Shown in pieces: positions 14,135-21,742 of a DNA stretch of 26,858 nucleotides. Every line of letters begins with the position of its first letter. Positions within the stretch are counted from its first letter, which is position 1. The position numbers and the translations under genes are program-made. Source of the DNA: SIG603 sp963611165. GTDB taxonomy: Bacteria > Bacillota > Clostridia > Oscillospirales > Acutalibacteraceae. The DNA lies in assembly GCA_963611165.1 (NCBI GenBank), contig CAVDQG010000026.1, positions 1-26,858 on the forward strand, read 5' to 3'. The notes under the pieces are model-generated. The model worked only from the letters and a program-made list of their open reading frames with translations, was not told the origin of the DNA and did no database searches.

Positions 14135-14608
14135 ATGGCGGAGAAAAACGTAAGCTTAACCACGCTTTGTTACATAGAAAAGGACGAAAAATACCTCATG
14201 CTTCACAGAGTGAGCAAGAAAAACGACCTCAACCGTGACAAGTGGATAGGCGTGGGCGGTCACTTCGAGTTCGGAGAAAGTCCCGAGGACTGCATAACAA
14301 GGGAGATTAAAGAGGAAACGGGGCTTGACGCAAAGAAGCTTAAGTTTCGTGCTGTGGTCACGTTTGTTTCCGATGATGATATTACTGAATACATGCATCT
14401 TTTCACCTGTAAGGATTTTTCGGGTGAAATTAAGGAATGTGACGAGGGAAAGCTTGAGTGGGTAGAAAAGGAAAAAATCGAAAGCCTCAACCTCTGGGAG
14501 GGCGACAAGGTGTTTTTGAGAGAACTCAGCACAAACGAAGATTTTTTCAGCCTAAAGCTAAACTACAAAAACGGAAAATTAGTGGATTTTACACTTAATC
14601 GATACTGA
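14135..14608 (+). CDS. NUDIX hydrolase, MutT-like (putative 8-oxo-dGTP diphosphatase)
   Basis: A 157-aa NUDIX protein. The full Nudix box is intact from about residue 42: G-x5-E-x7-REI-x-EE-x-GL, within GGHFEFGESPED and TREIKEETGL. The N-terminal LCYIEKDEKYLMLHRVSKKND and IGVGGHFEFGE resemble clostridial proteins annotated as 8-oxo-dGTP diphosphatases, which clear oxidised nucleotides. The actual substrate cannot be read from sequence. The ATG at 14135 is preferred, with an AGGGGAG ribosome binding site, over an upstream in-frame TTG. It is a monocistronic unit with its own strong promoter; no clear terminator follows before the gltX promoter. Confidence 0.88.
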   Translation: MAEKNVSLTTLCYIEKDEKYLMLHRVSKKNDLNRDKWIGVGGHFEFGESPEDCITREIKEETGLDAKKLKFRAVVTFVSDDDITEYMHLFTCKDFSGEIKECDEGKLEWVEKEKIESLNLWEGDKVFLRELSTNEDFFSLKLNYKNGKLVDFTLNRY

Positions 14609-14623
14609 TTTTGTGCTTAAGTC

Positions 14624-14652
14624 TTGATAAATCTTTAGTTTTATATTAGAAT
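14624..14652 (+). promoter_or_regulatory. Promoter of the gltX-glnS-degV operon
   Basis: -35 TTGATA (14624-14629), 17-bp spacer, and -10 TAGAAT (14647-14652). The leader to gltX is only about 30 nt, too short for a T-box. Confidence 0.75.
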
Positions 14653-14690
14653 AATCTTTATCGTTAATTGAAGAAAGGACGCTATTTAAA

Positions 14691-16139
14691 ATGGCAGAAG
14701 TTAGAACAAGATTTGCCCCAAGCCCGACAGGCTTTATGCACGTCGGAAACCTTAGAACAGCTCTTTACGAGTATCTCGTTGCAAAGAGCCAGGGCGGCAA
14801 ATTTATTTTAAGAATTGAAGATACAGATCAGGAGCGCTTTGTTGAGGGTGCTACCGATATCATATACAAAACTCTCGAAACAGTCGGACTCAAGCACGAT
14901 GAAGGCCCCGATATCGGCGGCGACTACGGCCCGTATGTTCAGAGCGAGAGAAAAGACACATATAAGCCTTATGCCGAGCTTCTCGTAAAAATGGGCAAGG
15001 CATACCGCTGCTTCTGCTCCAAGGAGAGACTCGATTCTCTCAAGGAGAACAGCGAGTTCGGCGGCTATGACCGTCATTGCCGTGACCTTTCCGAGGAGGA
15101 GATAAATAAGCTTCTCGAGGCCGGCACACCGTATGTTATCCGTCAGAAGATGCCACTTGAGGGCACAACAAGCTTTACAGATGAGGTCTACGGTACTATC
15201 ACTGTTAACAACGAGGAGCTTGAGGATCAGATTCTTCTGAAAACAGACGGATTCCCGACATACAACTTCGCAAATGTTATTGATGACCACCTCATGAACA
15301 TCACTCATGTTGTCAGAGGAAGTGAGTATCTTTCATCCTCTCCGAAGTATAATCTTCTTTACGAGGCATTCGGCTGGGATGTTCCGACATATGTTCATCT
15401 GCCGCTTATCATGGGCAAGAACGAGGACGGCTCCGTTTCCAAGCTTTCCAAGCGCCACGGTTCGACAAGCTTCCAGGGTCTTGTGGACGAAGGTTATCTT
15501 CCCGAGGTTATCACAAACTATATCGCACTTCTCGGCTGGGCACCGAAGGACACTCAGGAGATTTTCAGCTTAAAGGAGCTTGAGGAGAATTTCTCAATCA
15601 GCGGAATTTCCAAGAGCCCTGCCGTATTCGACTACGACAAGCTTCTTTGGTTCAACGGCGAATACATCAAGAGAATGACTAAGGACGAGTTCCAAAGCCA
15701 TGCAATGCCGTATTACAGAGAGGTTCTCGGTGACGGCGACTACGACTTCTCGATTCTCGATGAGGTTTTGCAGCCTCGAGTAAATAAGTTCAACGAAATT
15801 CCCGAGAAGATTGAGTTCTTTGCTCATCAGCCCGAGTACACCGCAGAGCTTTTTGTCAATAAGAAGAGCAAGGCAAATCTCGAGAACGCTCCCGTTATGC
15901 TATCAAACGCAATCGAGGTTCTTGAGGGCGTTGAGGACTGGAGAATAGATCCTATCCACGATGCACTTATTCCGCTTGCAGAGAAATTGGGCGTTAAGAA
16001 CGGCACGCTTCTCTGGCCTGTAAGAATTGCCGCAGCAGGACAGACCGTTACCCCCGGCGGTGCCATGGAGGTTCTTGCATTCCTTGGCAAGGAAGAGGCG
16101 CTTAAGAGACTAAAGGACGGTCTTGCTAAGTTAAATTAA
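14691..16139 (+). CDS. gltX: Glutamyl-tRNA synthetase
   Basis: A 482-aa class I synthetase that loads glutamate on tRNA-Glu. The HIGH motif appears as HVGN (17-20) in RFAPSPTGFMHVGNLRTAL. The KMSKS motif is KLSKR (251-255) in SKLSKRHGSTSF. RIEDTDQERF and GSEYLSSSPKYNLLYEAFGW are typical. Cysteines at 107, 109 and 130 could form part of the zinc site seen in some GluRS. Length is standard. The gene has an AAAGGA site and is the first of an operon with glnS and degV. Because a separate GlnRS follows directly, this GluRS need not misacylate tRNA-Gln. Confidence 0.96.
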   Translation: MAEVRTRFAPSPTGFMHVGNLRTALYEYLVAKSQGGKFILRIEDTDQERFVEGATDIIYKTLETVGLKHDEGPDIGGDYGPYVQSERKDTYKPYAELLVKMGKAYRCFCSKERLDSLKENSEFGGYDRHCRDLSEEEINKLLEAGTPYVIRQKMPLEGTTSFTDEVYGTITVNNEELEDQILLKTDGFPTYNFANVIDDHLMNITHVVRGSEYLSSSPKYNLLYEAFGWDVPTYVHLPLIMGKNEDGSVSKLSKRHGSTSFQGLVDEGYLPEVITNYIALLGWAPKDTQEIFSLKELEENFSISGISKSPAVFDYDKLLWFNGEYIKRMTKDEFQSHAMPYYREVLGDGDYDFSILDEVLQPRVNKFNEIPEKIEFFAHQPEYTAELFVNKKSKANLENAPVMLSNAIEVLEGVEDWRIDPIHDALIPLAEKLGVKNGTLLWPVRIAAAGQTVTPGGAMEVLAFLGKEEALKRLKDGLAKLN

Positions 16140-16179
16140 GGATTTTCAGAATATATTTTAACGAAAGGAAAGAGAGAAT

Positions 16180-17874
16180 ATGAGTGACAACATCGAAGTA
16201 AAGGCTAACGAAGAGGAAGCTGTCACCAATTTTATCGACAGCTTTATTAAAGAGGACATCGCTGAGGGCGGACGTTTCGCAGGAATGAAGGTTCATACCC
16301 GTTTTCCACCCGAGCCGAACGGCTATCTTCATATCGGCCACGCAAAGGCTATTTATGTTGACTTCGGCACGGCTGAGCGTTTCGGCGGAATTGCAAACCT
16401 CAGAATGGACGACACAAACCCGACAAAAGAGGATGTTGAGTTTGTCGACGCAATAAAAGAGGATATCCACTGGCTCGGCTATGACTGGGACGACAGATTC
16501 TACTATGCTTCCGATTATTTCGACAAGATGTATGAGTGTGCAGTCGGTCTCATCAAAAAGGGCTTAGCCTATGTCTGCGAGCTTACAGCAGAGCAGGTCA
16601 AGGAGTACAGAGGCGACCTCACAACTCCGGCAAAGTCTCCTTTCAGAGACAGACCCATGGAAGAGAGCCTCGAGCTTTTCGAGAAGATGAAGAACGGCGA
16701 GTTCGAGGAGGGAAAAATCACTCTTCGTGCAAAGATTGACCTTGCTTCGGGCAACTTCAACATGCGTGACCCTGTTATCTACAGAATTAACTATCTTCCG
16801 CATCACAGAACGGGCAAGAAGTGGTGCATCTATCCGATGTACGATTTTGCTCATCCGATTGAAGACGCTATGGAAGAGATTACTCATTCACTTTGCTCAC
16901 TCGAGTTCGAGAACCACAGACCGCTTTATGACTGGGTTATCGAGAACTGCGCAGAGTGGCTTCCGGCAAAGCCGAGACAGATTGAGTTCGCAAGACTTGG
17001 TATCAATTACACCGTTATGTCCAAGAGAAAACTTCGCTATCTCGTTGAGAACGGCTTGGTTGACGGATGGGACGATCCGAGAATGCCTACAATCTGCGGT
17101 TTGAGAAGACGCGGCTACACGCCTGAGTCTATCCGCAACTTCTCCGAGAGAAACGGCGTCAGCAAGGTGGATTCGACAGTTGAATACAGCTTCCTTGAGT
17201 TCTGTTTGAGAGAAGATCTCAATATGAGAGCAAAGAGAGTTATGGCTGTCACAGATCCAGTTAAGCTCACAATCACAAACTACCCCGAGGATAAGGAAGA
17301 GATTTTCGTAACCGAGAACAATCCTAACCGCCCTGAGGACGGCACAAGAGAAGTCACCTTCAGCCGTGACCTTTGGATTGAGAAGGAGGACTTCATGGAG
17401 GAGCCTGTCAAGAAGTACTTCAGACTTTTCCCCGGCAACGAAGTCAGACTTAAGGGTACATATATCGTAAAGTGCACAGGATGCCGCAAGGACGAGAACG
17501 GAAACGTTGTCGAGGTTTTTGCCGAGTACGATGAGAACTCAAGAGGCGGAAATCCTGCAGACGGAAGAAAGATTAAGTCTACAATTCACTGGGTCAACGC
17601 AAGAGACTGCGAGGACGCAGAGCTCAGACTTTACGACAATCTTTTCACTGTTCCGGATCCCGATAATTACGATTACCTCGAGGTTATGAATAAGAACGCT
17701 CTCACTGTTCTTTCAAACTGCAAGGTAGAGAAGTCGCTTAAGGACGCTAAGCCGGGAGATTCCTTCCAGTTTATGAGACAGGGCTATTTCTGCGCCGATA
17801 GCAAGGACAGCACACAGGATCATCTTGTATTTAACCGTTCGGTTTCACTCAAGGATTCTTTCAAGAAGAAATAA
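16180..17874 (+). CDS. glnS: Glutaminyl-tRNA synthetase
   Basis: A 564-aa class I synthetase that charges tRNA-Gln directly with glutamine. HIGH is at 51-54 in PPEPNGYLHIGHAK and the KMSKS-type motif VMSKRKL is at 279-285. DDTNPTKEDVEFVDAI, HHRTGKKWCIYPMYDFAHPIEDA and DPRMPTICGLRRRGYTPE are GlnRS hallmarks that separate it from GluRS. The C-terminal half is the two-barrel anticodon-binding domain ending in FNRSVSLKDSFKKK. Length fits the bacterial family. Most Firmicutes use the GatCAB transamidation route for Gln-tRNA; a GlnRS is found in a subset of Clostridia. It lies 40 nt after gltX, with an AAAGGAAAGAG site. Confidence 0.97.
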   Translation: MSDNIEVKANEEEAVTNFIDSFIKEDIAEGGRFAGMKVHTRFPPEPNGYLHIGHAKAIYVDFGTAERFGGIANLRMDDTNPTKEDVEFVDAIKEDIHWLGYDWDDRFYYASDYFDKMYECAVGLIKKGLAYVCELTAEQVKEYRGDLTTPAKSPFRDRPMEESLELFEKMKNGEFEEGKITLRAKIDLASGNFNMRDPVIYRINYLPHHRTGKKWCIYPMYDFAHPIEDAMEEITHSLCSLEFENHRPLYDWVIENCAEWLPAKPRQIEFARLGINYTVMSKRKLRYLVENGLVDGWDDPRMPTICGLRRRGYTPESIRNFSERNGVSKVDSTVEYSFLEFCLREDLNMRAKRVMAVTDPVKLTITNYPEDKEEIFVTENNPNRPEDGTREVTFSRDLWIEKEDFMEEPVKKYFRLFPGNEVRLKGTYIVKCTGCRKDENGNVVEVFAEYDENSRGGNPADGRKIKSTIHWVNARDCEDAELRLYDNLFTVPDPDNYDYLEVMNKNALTVLSNCKVEKSLKDAKPGDSFQFMRQGYFCADSKDSTQDHLVFNRSVSLKDSFKKK

Positions 17875-17887
17875 GGTTTAGATAATA

Positions 17888-18742
17888 ATGAAAAAAGTAA
17901 GAATAGTAACGGATACGAACAGCGGTATAAGCACCGAGGCAGCAGAAAGCCTTGGTGTAAGCGTTGTTCCCATGCCGTTCACAATCGACGGTGTTTCTCA
18001 CCTCGAAAATGTCACATGTACCTATGAGGAGTTTTTCAAGAAGCTTGGAATGGGCGCAGATGTCGTGACCTCGCAGCCGTCTCCGGCCGATATTTTGGAG
18101 ACATGGGACGGTATACTTAATGAGTATGAGTCGCTTGTATATTTGCCTATGAGCTCGTCTCTTTCAAGCTCGTACAATACAGCCGAGGGACTTTCTAAAG
18201 AGTATGACGGCAGAGTTCAGGTTGTCGACAACAGGAGAATTTCACTTTCTCTTTATCAGTCGGTGCTTGATGCCGTGAGACTCGCAAAGTACGGTATGAG
18301 TGCAAGTGAGATTAAGGCAATTTTGGAGCGTGAGGCTTCTGAGCAGTCGATTTACATCACGGTGAATACACTCGATCTTTTGAAAAAAAGCGGACGTGTC
18401 ACCAAAGCAGGTGCGGCGCTTGCCACAGTTCTCGGTCTTAAGCCTGTTTTGCAGATTCAGGGCGGAAAGCTTGACGCTTTCAAGAAAGCAAGAGGCATGG
18501 ACAAGGCTAAGCTTATCATGCTCGATGCGATAAAGGACGATTTGGCAAACCGCTTTAACGGCATTAATCATCAGATTGCCGTGGCTTATTCGGGAACAAA
18601 TACCGAGGAAGCCGAGAAGTGGAGAAAGCAGGTAGAAGAGGCTTTCCCCGGCGAGAATGTCTTTATGCATCCGCTGCCGATAAGCATTTGCTGTCATATC
18701 GGTGAGGGCGCAATGGCTGTTGCCGTAACTAAAATTCTCTGA
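17888..18742 (+). CDS. degV: DegV family fatty-acid-binding protein, copy 1
   Basis: A 284-aa DegV-fold protein. The fatty-acid head-group region is TSQPSP (61-66), with SSSLSSSYNTA at about 90-99, and the N-terminal RIVTDTNSGI is typical. DegV/FakB proteins bind fatty acids; FakB members deliver exogenous fatty acids to the FakA kinase, but no fakA is in the window, so the role is inferred. It begins 13 nt after glnS with a weak TAAGGT ribosome binding site and is the last gene of the gltX operon. A close paralog lies just downstream; the two align along their whole length with few gaps. Confidence 0.9.
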   Translation: MKKVRIVTDTNSGISTEAAESLGVSVVPMPFTIDGVSHLENVTCTYEEFFKKLGMGADVVTSQPSPADILETWDGILNEYESLVYLPMSSSLSSSYNTAEGLSKEYDGRVQVVDNRRISLSLYQSVLDAVRLAKYGMSASEIKAILEREASEQSIYITVNTLDLLKKSGRVTKAGAALATVLGLKPVLQIQGGKLDAFKKARGMDKAKLIMLDAIKDDLANRFNGINHQIAVAYSGTNTEEAEKWRKQVEEAFPGENVFMHPLPISICCHIGEGAMAVAVTKIL

Positions 18743-18754
18743 TAGAACAAATCT

Positions 18755-18785
18755 GGCTTTGTCCGTTTGGACAGAGCCTTTTTGT
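18755..18785 (+). terminator. Terminator of the gltX-glnS-degV operon
   Basis: GGCTTTGTCC pairs with GGACAGAGCC (one wobble) across a 4-nt loop and is followed by five T. Confidence 0.92.
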
Positions 18786-18799
18786 TTACAATTTCGTTA

Positions 18800-18828
18800 T
18801 AGACAAAGGAAAATAAATATTGTATAAT
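18800..18828 (+). promoter_or_regulatory. Promoter of the second degV gene
   Basis: -35 TAGACA (18800-18805), 17-bp spacer, and a perfect -10 TATAAT (18823-18828), about 65 nt before the start. Confidence 0.7.
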
Positions 18829-18895
18829 CAAATTTAGTTTATGGATTAAATTAATCCTTGTTTATGACAAATACCTTTAATAGGAGAAAATAATA

Positions 18896-19762
18896 ATGAG
18901 AAAAACCTGTATTATTACCGATACAAACGGCGGACTTACTAACGAAGAGGCAAAATCGCTCGGTGTTGTGCTTGTTCCGATGCCGTTTTCGATTGACGGA
19001 AAGCAGCATCTCGAGGGAGTGACCTGCACAAGCGAGGAATTTTTTGAGAAACTGAAACAGGGTGCTGATGTAAGCACTTCACAGCCTTCACCCGACGCAG
19101 TCCTCACCGCATGGGAGACCGCTCTTGACGAATATGATGATGTTGTCTATATTCCTATGTCGGCAGGTCTTTCCGGTTCATGCAATACCGCAACGGCTCT
19201 TTCCAAGGACTATGACGGTAAGGTTCAGGTTGTCGATAACCGCAGAGTTTCCGTTCCGCTTATTTTCTCCGTTCAGGATGCCTGTATTCTTGCCGATTTC
19301 GGTTTGAACGCAAAGGAAATTAAGGCTGTTCTTGACAGAGAGGCTCTCTCTCAGACAACCTATGTAACAGTAAATACTCTTGATCTTCTCAAGAAAAGCG
19401 GCAGAGTTTCAAAGTCGGCGGCTGCTGTTGGTGCTGTCCTCGGTCTTAAGCCTGTTCTTCAGATTCAGGGCGATAAGCTTGATTCCTTCAAAAAGGCAAG
19501 AGGCATGGATAAGGCAAAGGCTATCATGCTCGAGGCTGTCAAAAACGATATAGAAACCCGTTTCAAGGGAGATAAAATCAGCATAGCCGTTGCTTATTCC
19601 GGCGATAAAATGTACGGAGCTCAGTGGCACAAAGAGGTCGCAGAGGCATTCCCGGGCATGCGTATTGTCTGCCATCCGCTTCCGATCAGCCTTTGCTGTC
19701 ACTTAGGCGACGGAGTTCTCGGTATCGGCGTAGCAAAGACGATACTCGGTCAAAGTGTTTGA
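18896..19762 (+). CDS. degV: DegV family fatty-acid-binding protein, copy 2
   Basis: A 288-aa DegV-fold protein closely related to the preceding copy. Identical blocks include VPMPF, TSQPSP (61-66), VNTLDLLKKSGRV, LGLKPVLQIQG, FKKARGMDKAK and HPLPIS. Differences cluster around the ligand pocket and surface helices (SAGLSGSCNTA here against SSSLSSSYNTA there), which may mean different fatty-acid preference. It has a TAGGAG ribosome binding site, its own promoter and terminator, so it can be regulated apart from copy 1. The adjacent copies point to tandem duplication followed by regulatory separation. Confidence 0.9.
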   Translation: MRKTCIITDTNGGLTNEEAKSLGVVLVPMPFSIDGKQHLEGVTCTSEEFFEKLKQGADVSTSQPSPDAVLTAWETALDEYDDVVYIPMSAGLSGSCNTATALSKDYDGKVQVVDNRRVSVPLIFSVQDACILADFGLNAKEIKAVLDREALSQTTYVTVNTLDLLKKSGRVSKSAAAVGAVLGLKPVLQIQGDKLDSFKKARGMDKAKAIMLEAVKNDIETRFKGDKISIAVAYSGDKMYGAQWHKEVAEAFPGMRIVCHPLPISLCCHLGDGVLGIGVAKTILGQSV

Positions 19763-19779
19763 TTAATTTGATATTTATG

Positions 19780-19810
19780 AAAGCGTTCGAAATCGGACGC
19801 TTTTTCTTTT
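19780..19810 (+). terminator. Terminator after the second degV gene
   Basis: AAAGCGTTCG pairs with CGGACGCTTT (one wobble) across a 4-nt loop, followed by TTTTTCTTTT. Confidence 0.9.
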
Positions 19811-19866
19811 GTGGAAAATATCTCAAATGTATAAATTTTTTTACCTACATTTAACAATCATAAGTC

Positions 19867-19895
19867 TTGACTAAAAAAAAATGTGGACTTATAAT
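19867..19895 (+). promoter_or_regulatory. Promoter of the mgtE transcript
   Basis: -35 TTGACT (19867-19872), 17-bp spacer containing nine A in a row, and a perfect -10 TATAAT (19890-19895). The predicted leader is about 320 nt. Confidence 0.8.
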
Positions 19896-19963
19896 ATTTG
19901 AGGTCGATGAAGAGAAAATAAATCTTTTGACCGCAATATTAACGTAAAGGATGTGAAAAAAGA

Positions 19964-20044
19964 ATGGACGGCCATGATAGTACAGGAAGAAGTATAAATC
20001 CTCGAATATGTAGCTTTATTTTGGGCTGTTCAGGTCTTTTTTAA
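19964..20044 (+). CDS. Candidate 26-aa leader peptide upstream of mgtE
   Basis: ATG at 19964 opens a 26-codon frame ending in TAA at 20042. The peptide begins MDGHDSTGRS and ends in a hydrophobic Cys-containing stretch (ICSFILGCSGLF). AAAGGA lies about 12 nt upstream, a usable but long spacing. Its stop codon falls in the loop of a stem-loop of the mgtE leader, a position typical of regulatory leader ORFs. The frame is short enough to occur by chance, so expression is unproven. Confidence 0.3.
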   Translation: MDGHDSTGRSINPRICSFILGCSGLF

Positions 20045-20125
20045 CTGACTTAAAATAGCCTTTAAAATCACGCCACCGTTCGAGTGTTTCTCCTACTATT
20101 TATAATTCTGTCGTCTGCAGAAAGG

Positions 20126-20150
20126 AAAAACGCCTTTTGCGGTGGTTTTT
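20126..20150 (+). terminator. Candidate attenuator terminator in the mgtE leader
   Basis: AAAAACGCC pairs with GGTGGTTTTT (one bulged G, one wobble) across a 6-nt loop, the 3' arm ending in five T. GCAG (20117-20120) and CTGC (20151-20154) can extend it. It lies about 70 nt before mgtE, so it would stop transcription before the gene. Confidence 0.45.
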
Positions 20151-20219
20151 CTGCGCCCTTTTGGGTTTGTAATTACGGCTTTTGCCAAAAAAGTTTGCAG
20201 AGAAAAGGAGGCATTACCA

Positions 20220-21635
20220 ATGGAAGATAAGAACATCACAACTACCATTGAAGATATTGCTGAAGACTATGTCGGAGAGCTCCTTGAATTAATAAGAAGT
20301 GACATTTCCGACACCGAATTAAGTGAAAGACTCGAAGATTACCACGATAATGATATTGCCGGTGCTATCGAGCAATTGACCCCTGACGAAAGAAAGAGAC
20401 TTTACCGCATTTTGGGAACAGAGAGATGCGCTGAGGTCTTCGCCTACCTCGAAGATGTTGACGAGTACTTTAAGGAACTCGATATCGAGAAGGCAGCCGA
20501 GATTATTTCCGAGATGGACGCCGACGATGCTGTCGATGTTCTCGAAGAAATGGACGAGGACGTTCAGGAAGAAATCATTCGTCACATGGACGAAGAGGAC
20601 AGAGAGGACATCAAGCTCATTCAGTCTTATGACGATGACGAGATAGGTTCTCACATCACAACGAACTACATTGTTATCAAAAATAACCTGACTATCCGTC
20701 AGGCAATGCGTGAGCTTGTTCAGCAGGCAGGCGAAAACGATAACATTTCCACGATTTATGTTGTGGACGAAAACGATAAATTCTACGGTGCTATCGACCT
20801 TAAGGATTTGATTATCGCAAGAAGCGATACCGAGCTTGAGGACTTAATCACCACAAGCTACCCGTATCTTACAGACCACGAGAAAATCGCCGACAGCATC
20901 GAGGACATCAAGGACTACTCCGAGGACTCGCTCCCTGTACTTGATTCTGACGGAAAGATAATCGGTATCATCACTGCTCAGGACATCGTCGAGGTTGTCG
21001 ATGATGAGCTCGGTGAGGACTATGCAAAGCTCGCAGGTCTTACCGCTGAGGAGGATCTTGAGGAAACTCTCAAGGACAGTATGAAAAAGCGTTTGCCTTG
21101 GCTTTGCGTTCTGTTGCTTCTCGGTATGGGCGTATCGAGCGTAGTCGGTATTTTTGAGACTGTCGTAGCGATTATTCCGCTTGTAATGAGCTTCCAGAGC
21201 CTTATTCTCGATATGGCGGGTAATGTAGGAACTCAGTCCCTTGCTGTTACGATTCGTGTCCTCATGGATGAGAACATCAAGGCAAAGGAAAAGTTTATGT
21301 TCGTGCTCAAGGAAATGCGAGTCGGATTTTTTAACGGTCTCGTGCTCGGCGTGATAAGCTTTGTCTTTGTCGGACTTTACATCATGCTCTTTAAGCACAA
21401 TCCTGTGAACTATGCATTTATGATTTCCGGATGCGTCGGAGTTTCGCTTGTGGTTGCCATGGTTATCAGCTCGCTTGTCGGCGCTGTTGTACCTATGTTT
21501 TTCCACAAAATCGGCGTCGACCCGGCTGTTGCATCCGGCCCGCTCATCACTACGGTTAATGACCTCGTTGCCGTTGTAACCTACTACGGTCTCGTATGGC
21601 TTCTCTTAATCGAGATGCTCGGAGTAGGACGGTAG
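20220..21635 (+). CDS. mgtE: Magnesium transporter MgtE
   Basis: A 471-aa Mg2+ channel/transporter of the inner membrane. The acidic MgtE_N domain (about 20-150) contains EKAAEIISEMDADDAVDVLEEM. Two CBS domains follow (about 155-280), which sense cytosolic Mg2+ in characterised MgtE. Five membrane helices follow from about residue 300, with the conserved GNVGTQSLAVTIRVL and SGPLITTVNDLVAVVTYYG segments of the pore region. The ATG at 20220 has an AAGGAGG site 8 nt upstream; an in-frame upstream extension lacks one and runs into the attenuator hairpin. It is monocistronic with its own promoter, long leader and terminator. Confidence 0.95.
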   Translation: MEDKNITTTIEDIAEDYVGELLELIRSDISDTELSERLEDYHDNDIAGAIEQLTPDERKRLYRILGTERCAEVFAYLEDVDEYFKELDIEKAAEIISEMDADDAVDVLEEMDEDVQEEIIRHMDEEDREDIKLIQSYDDDEIGSHITTNYIVIKNNLTIRQAMRELVQQAGENDNISTIYVVDENDKFYGAIDLKDLIIARSDTELEDLITTSYPYLTDHEKIADSIEDIKDYSEDSLPVLDSDGKIIGIITAQDIVEVVDDELGEDYAKLAGLTAEEDLEETLKDSMKKRLPWLCVLLLLGMGVSSVVGIFETVVAIIPLVMSFQSLILDMAGNVGTQSLAVTIRVLMDENIKAKEKFMFVLKEMRVGFFNGLVLGVISFVFVGLYIMLFKHNPVNYAFMISGCVGVSLVVAMVISSLVGAVVPMFFHKIGVDPAVASGPLITTVNDLVAVVTYYGLVWLLLIEMLGVGR

Positions 21636-21659
21636 CTTTAAAATTAAATAGTATTGCCT

Positions 21660-21696
21660 AAAACGGCGGGAAGGTTTACTTTTCCGCCGTTTTGTT
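21660..21696 (+). terminator. Terminator after mgtE
   Basis: AAAACGGCGG pairs with CCGCCGTTTT, extended by three further pairs towards a loop of about 8 nt, and ends in a TTTTGTTT tail. Confidence 0.92.
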
Positions 21697-21702
21697 TATA
21701 AT
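21675..21702 (+). promoter_or_regulatory. Tentative promoter of the alpha-galactosidase operon
   Basis: -35-like TTTACT (21675-21680), 16-bp spacer, and a perfect -10 TATAAT (21697-21702). The -35 lies in the loop of the mgtE terminator, so the two signals are interleaved. The -35 match is poor. Confidence 0.35.
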
Positions 21703-21742
21703 CATAATATGACACTAAAAAGCAAACGGACGGAGGTATATC

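Larger units (their letters stand above)
19902..20219 (+). promoter_or_regulatory. Long mgtE leader, candidate transcription attenuator
   Basis: The stretch contains, in order: a short ORF (19964-20044); a helix CTCGAAT/GTTCGAG (20001-20007 with 20078-20084, one wobble) enclosing a stem-loop (GGCT 20024-20027 with AGCC 20057-20060, and AGGTC 20032-20036 with GACTT 20047-20051) over the ORF stop; and a possible antiterminator (20072-20079, core CCACCG, with 20139-20146, core CGGTGG) that excludes the U-tailed hairpin at 20126-20150. It does not look like the M-box riboswitch usual for Mg2+ transporter genes. Pairings were found by hand and not energy-tested. Confidence 0.45.

Noticed and set aside
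14653..14690. T-box leader before gltX or argS
   Set aside because: The gltX leader is about 30 nt and argS is internal to an operon; no T-box core or specifier structure is present.
19902..20219. M-box (ykoK) riboswitch before mgtE
   Set aside because: The conserved M-box core blocks are not recognisable in the leader, so the region was described as an attenuator candidate instead.
20844..21506. Long 220-aa minus-strand frame inside mgtE
   Set aside because: It is antisense to conserved mgtE domains; the His/Lys-rich composition and lack of a ribosome binding site mark it as a shadow.
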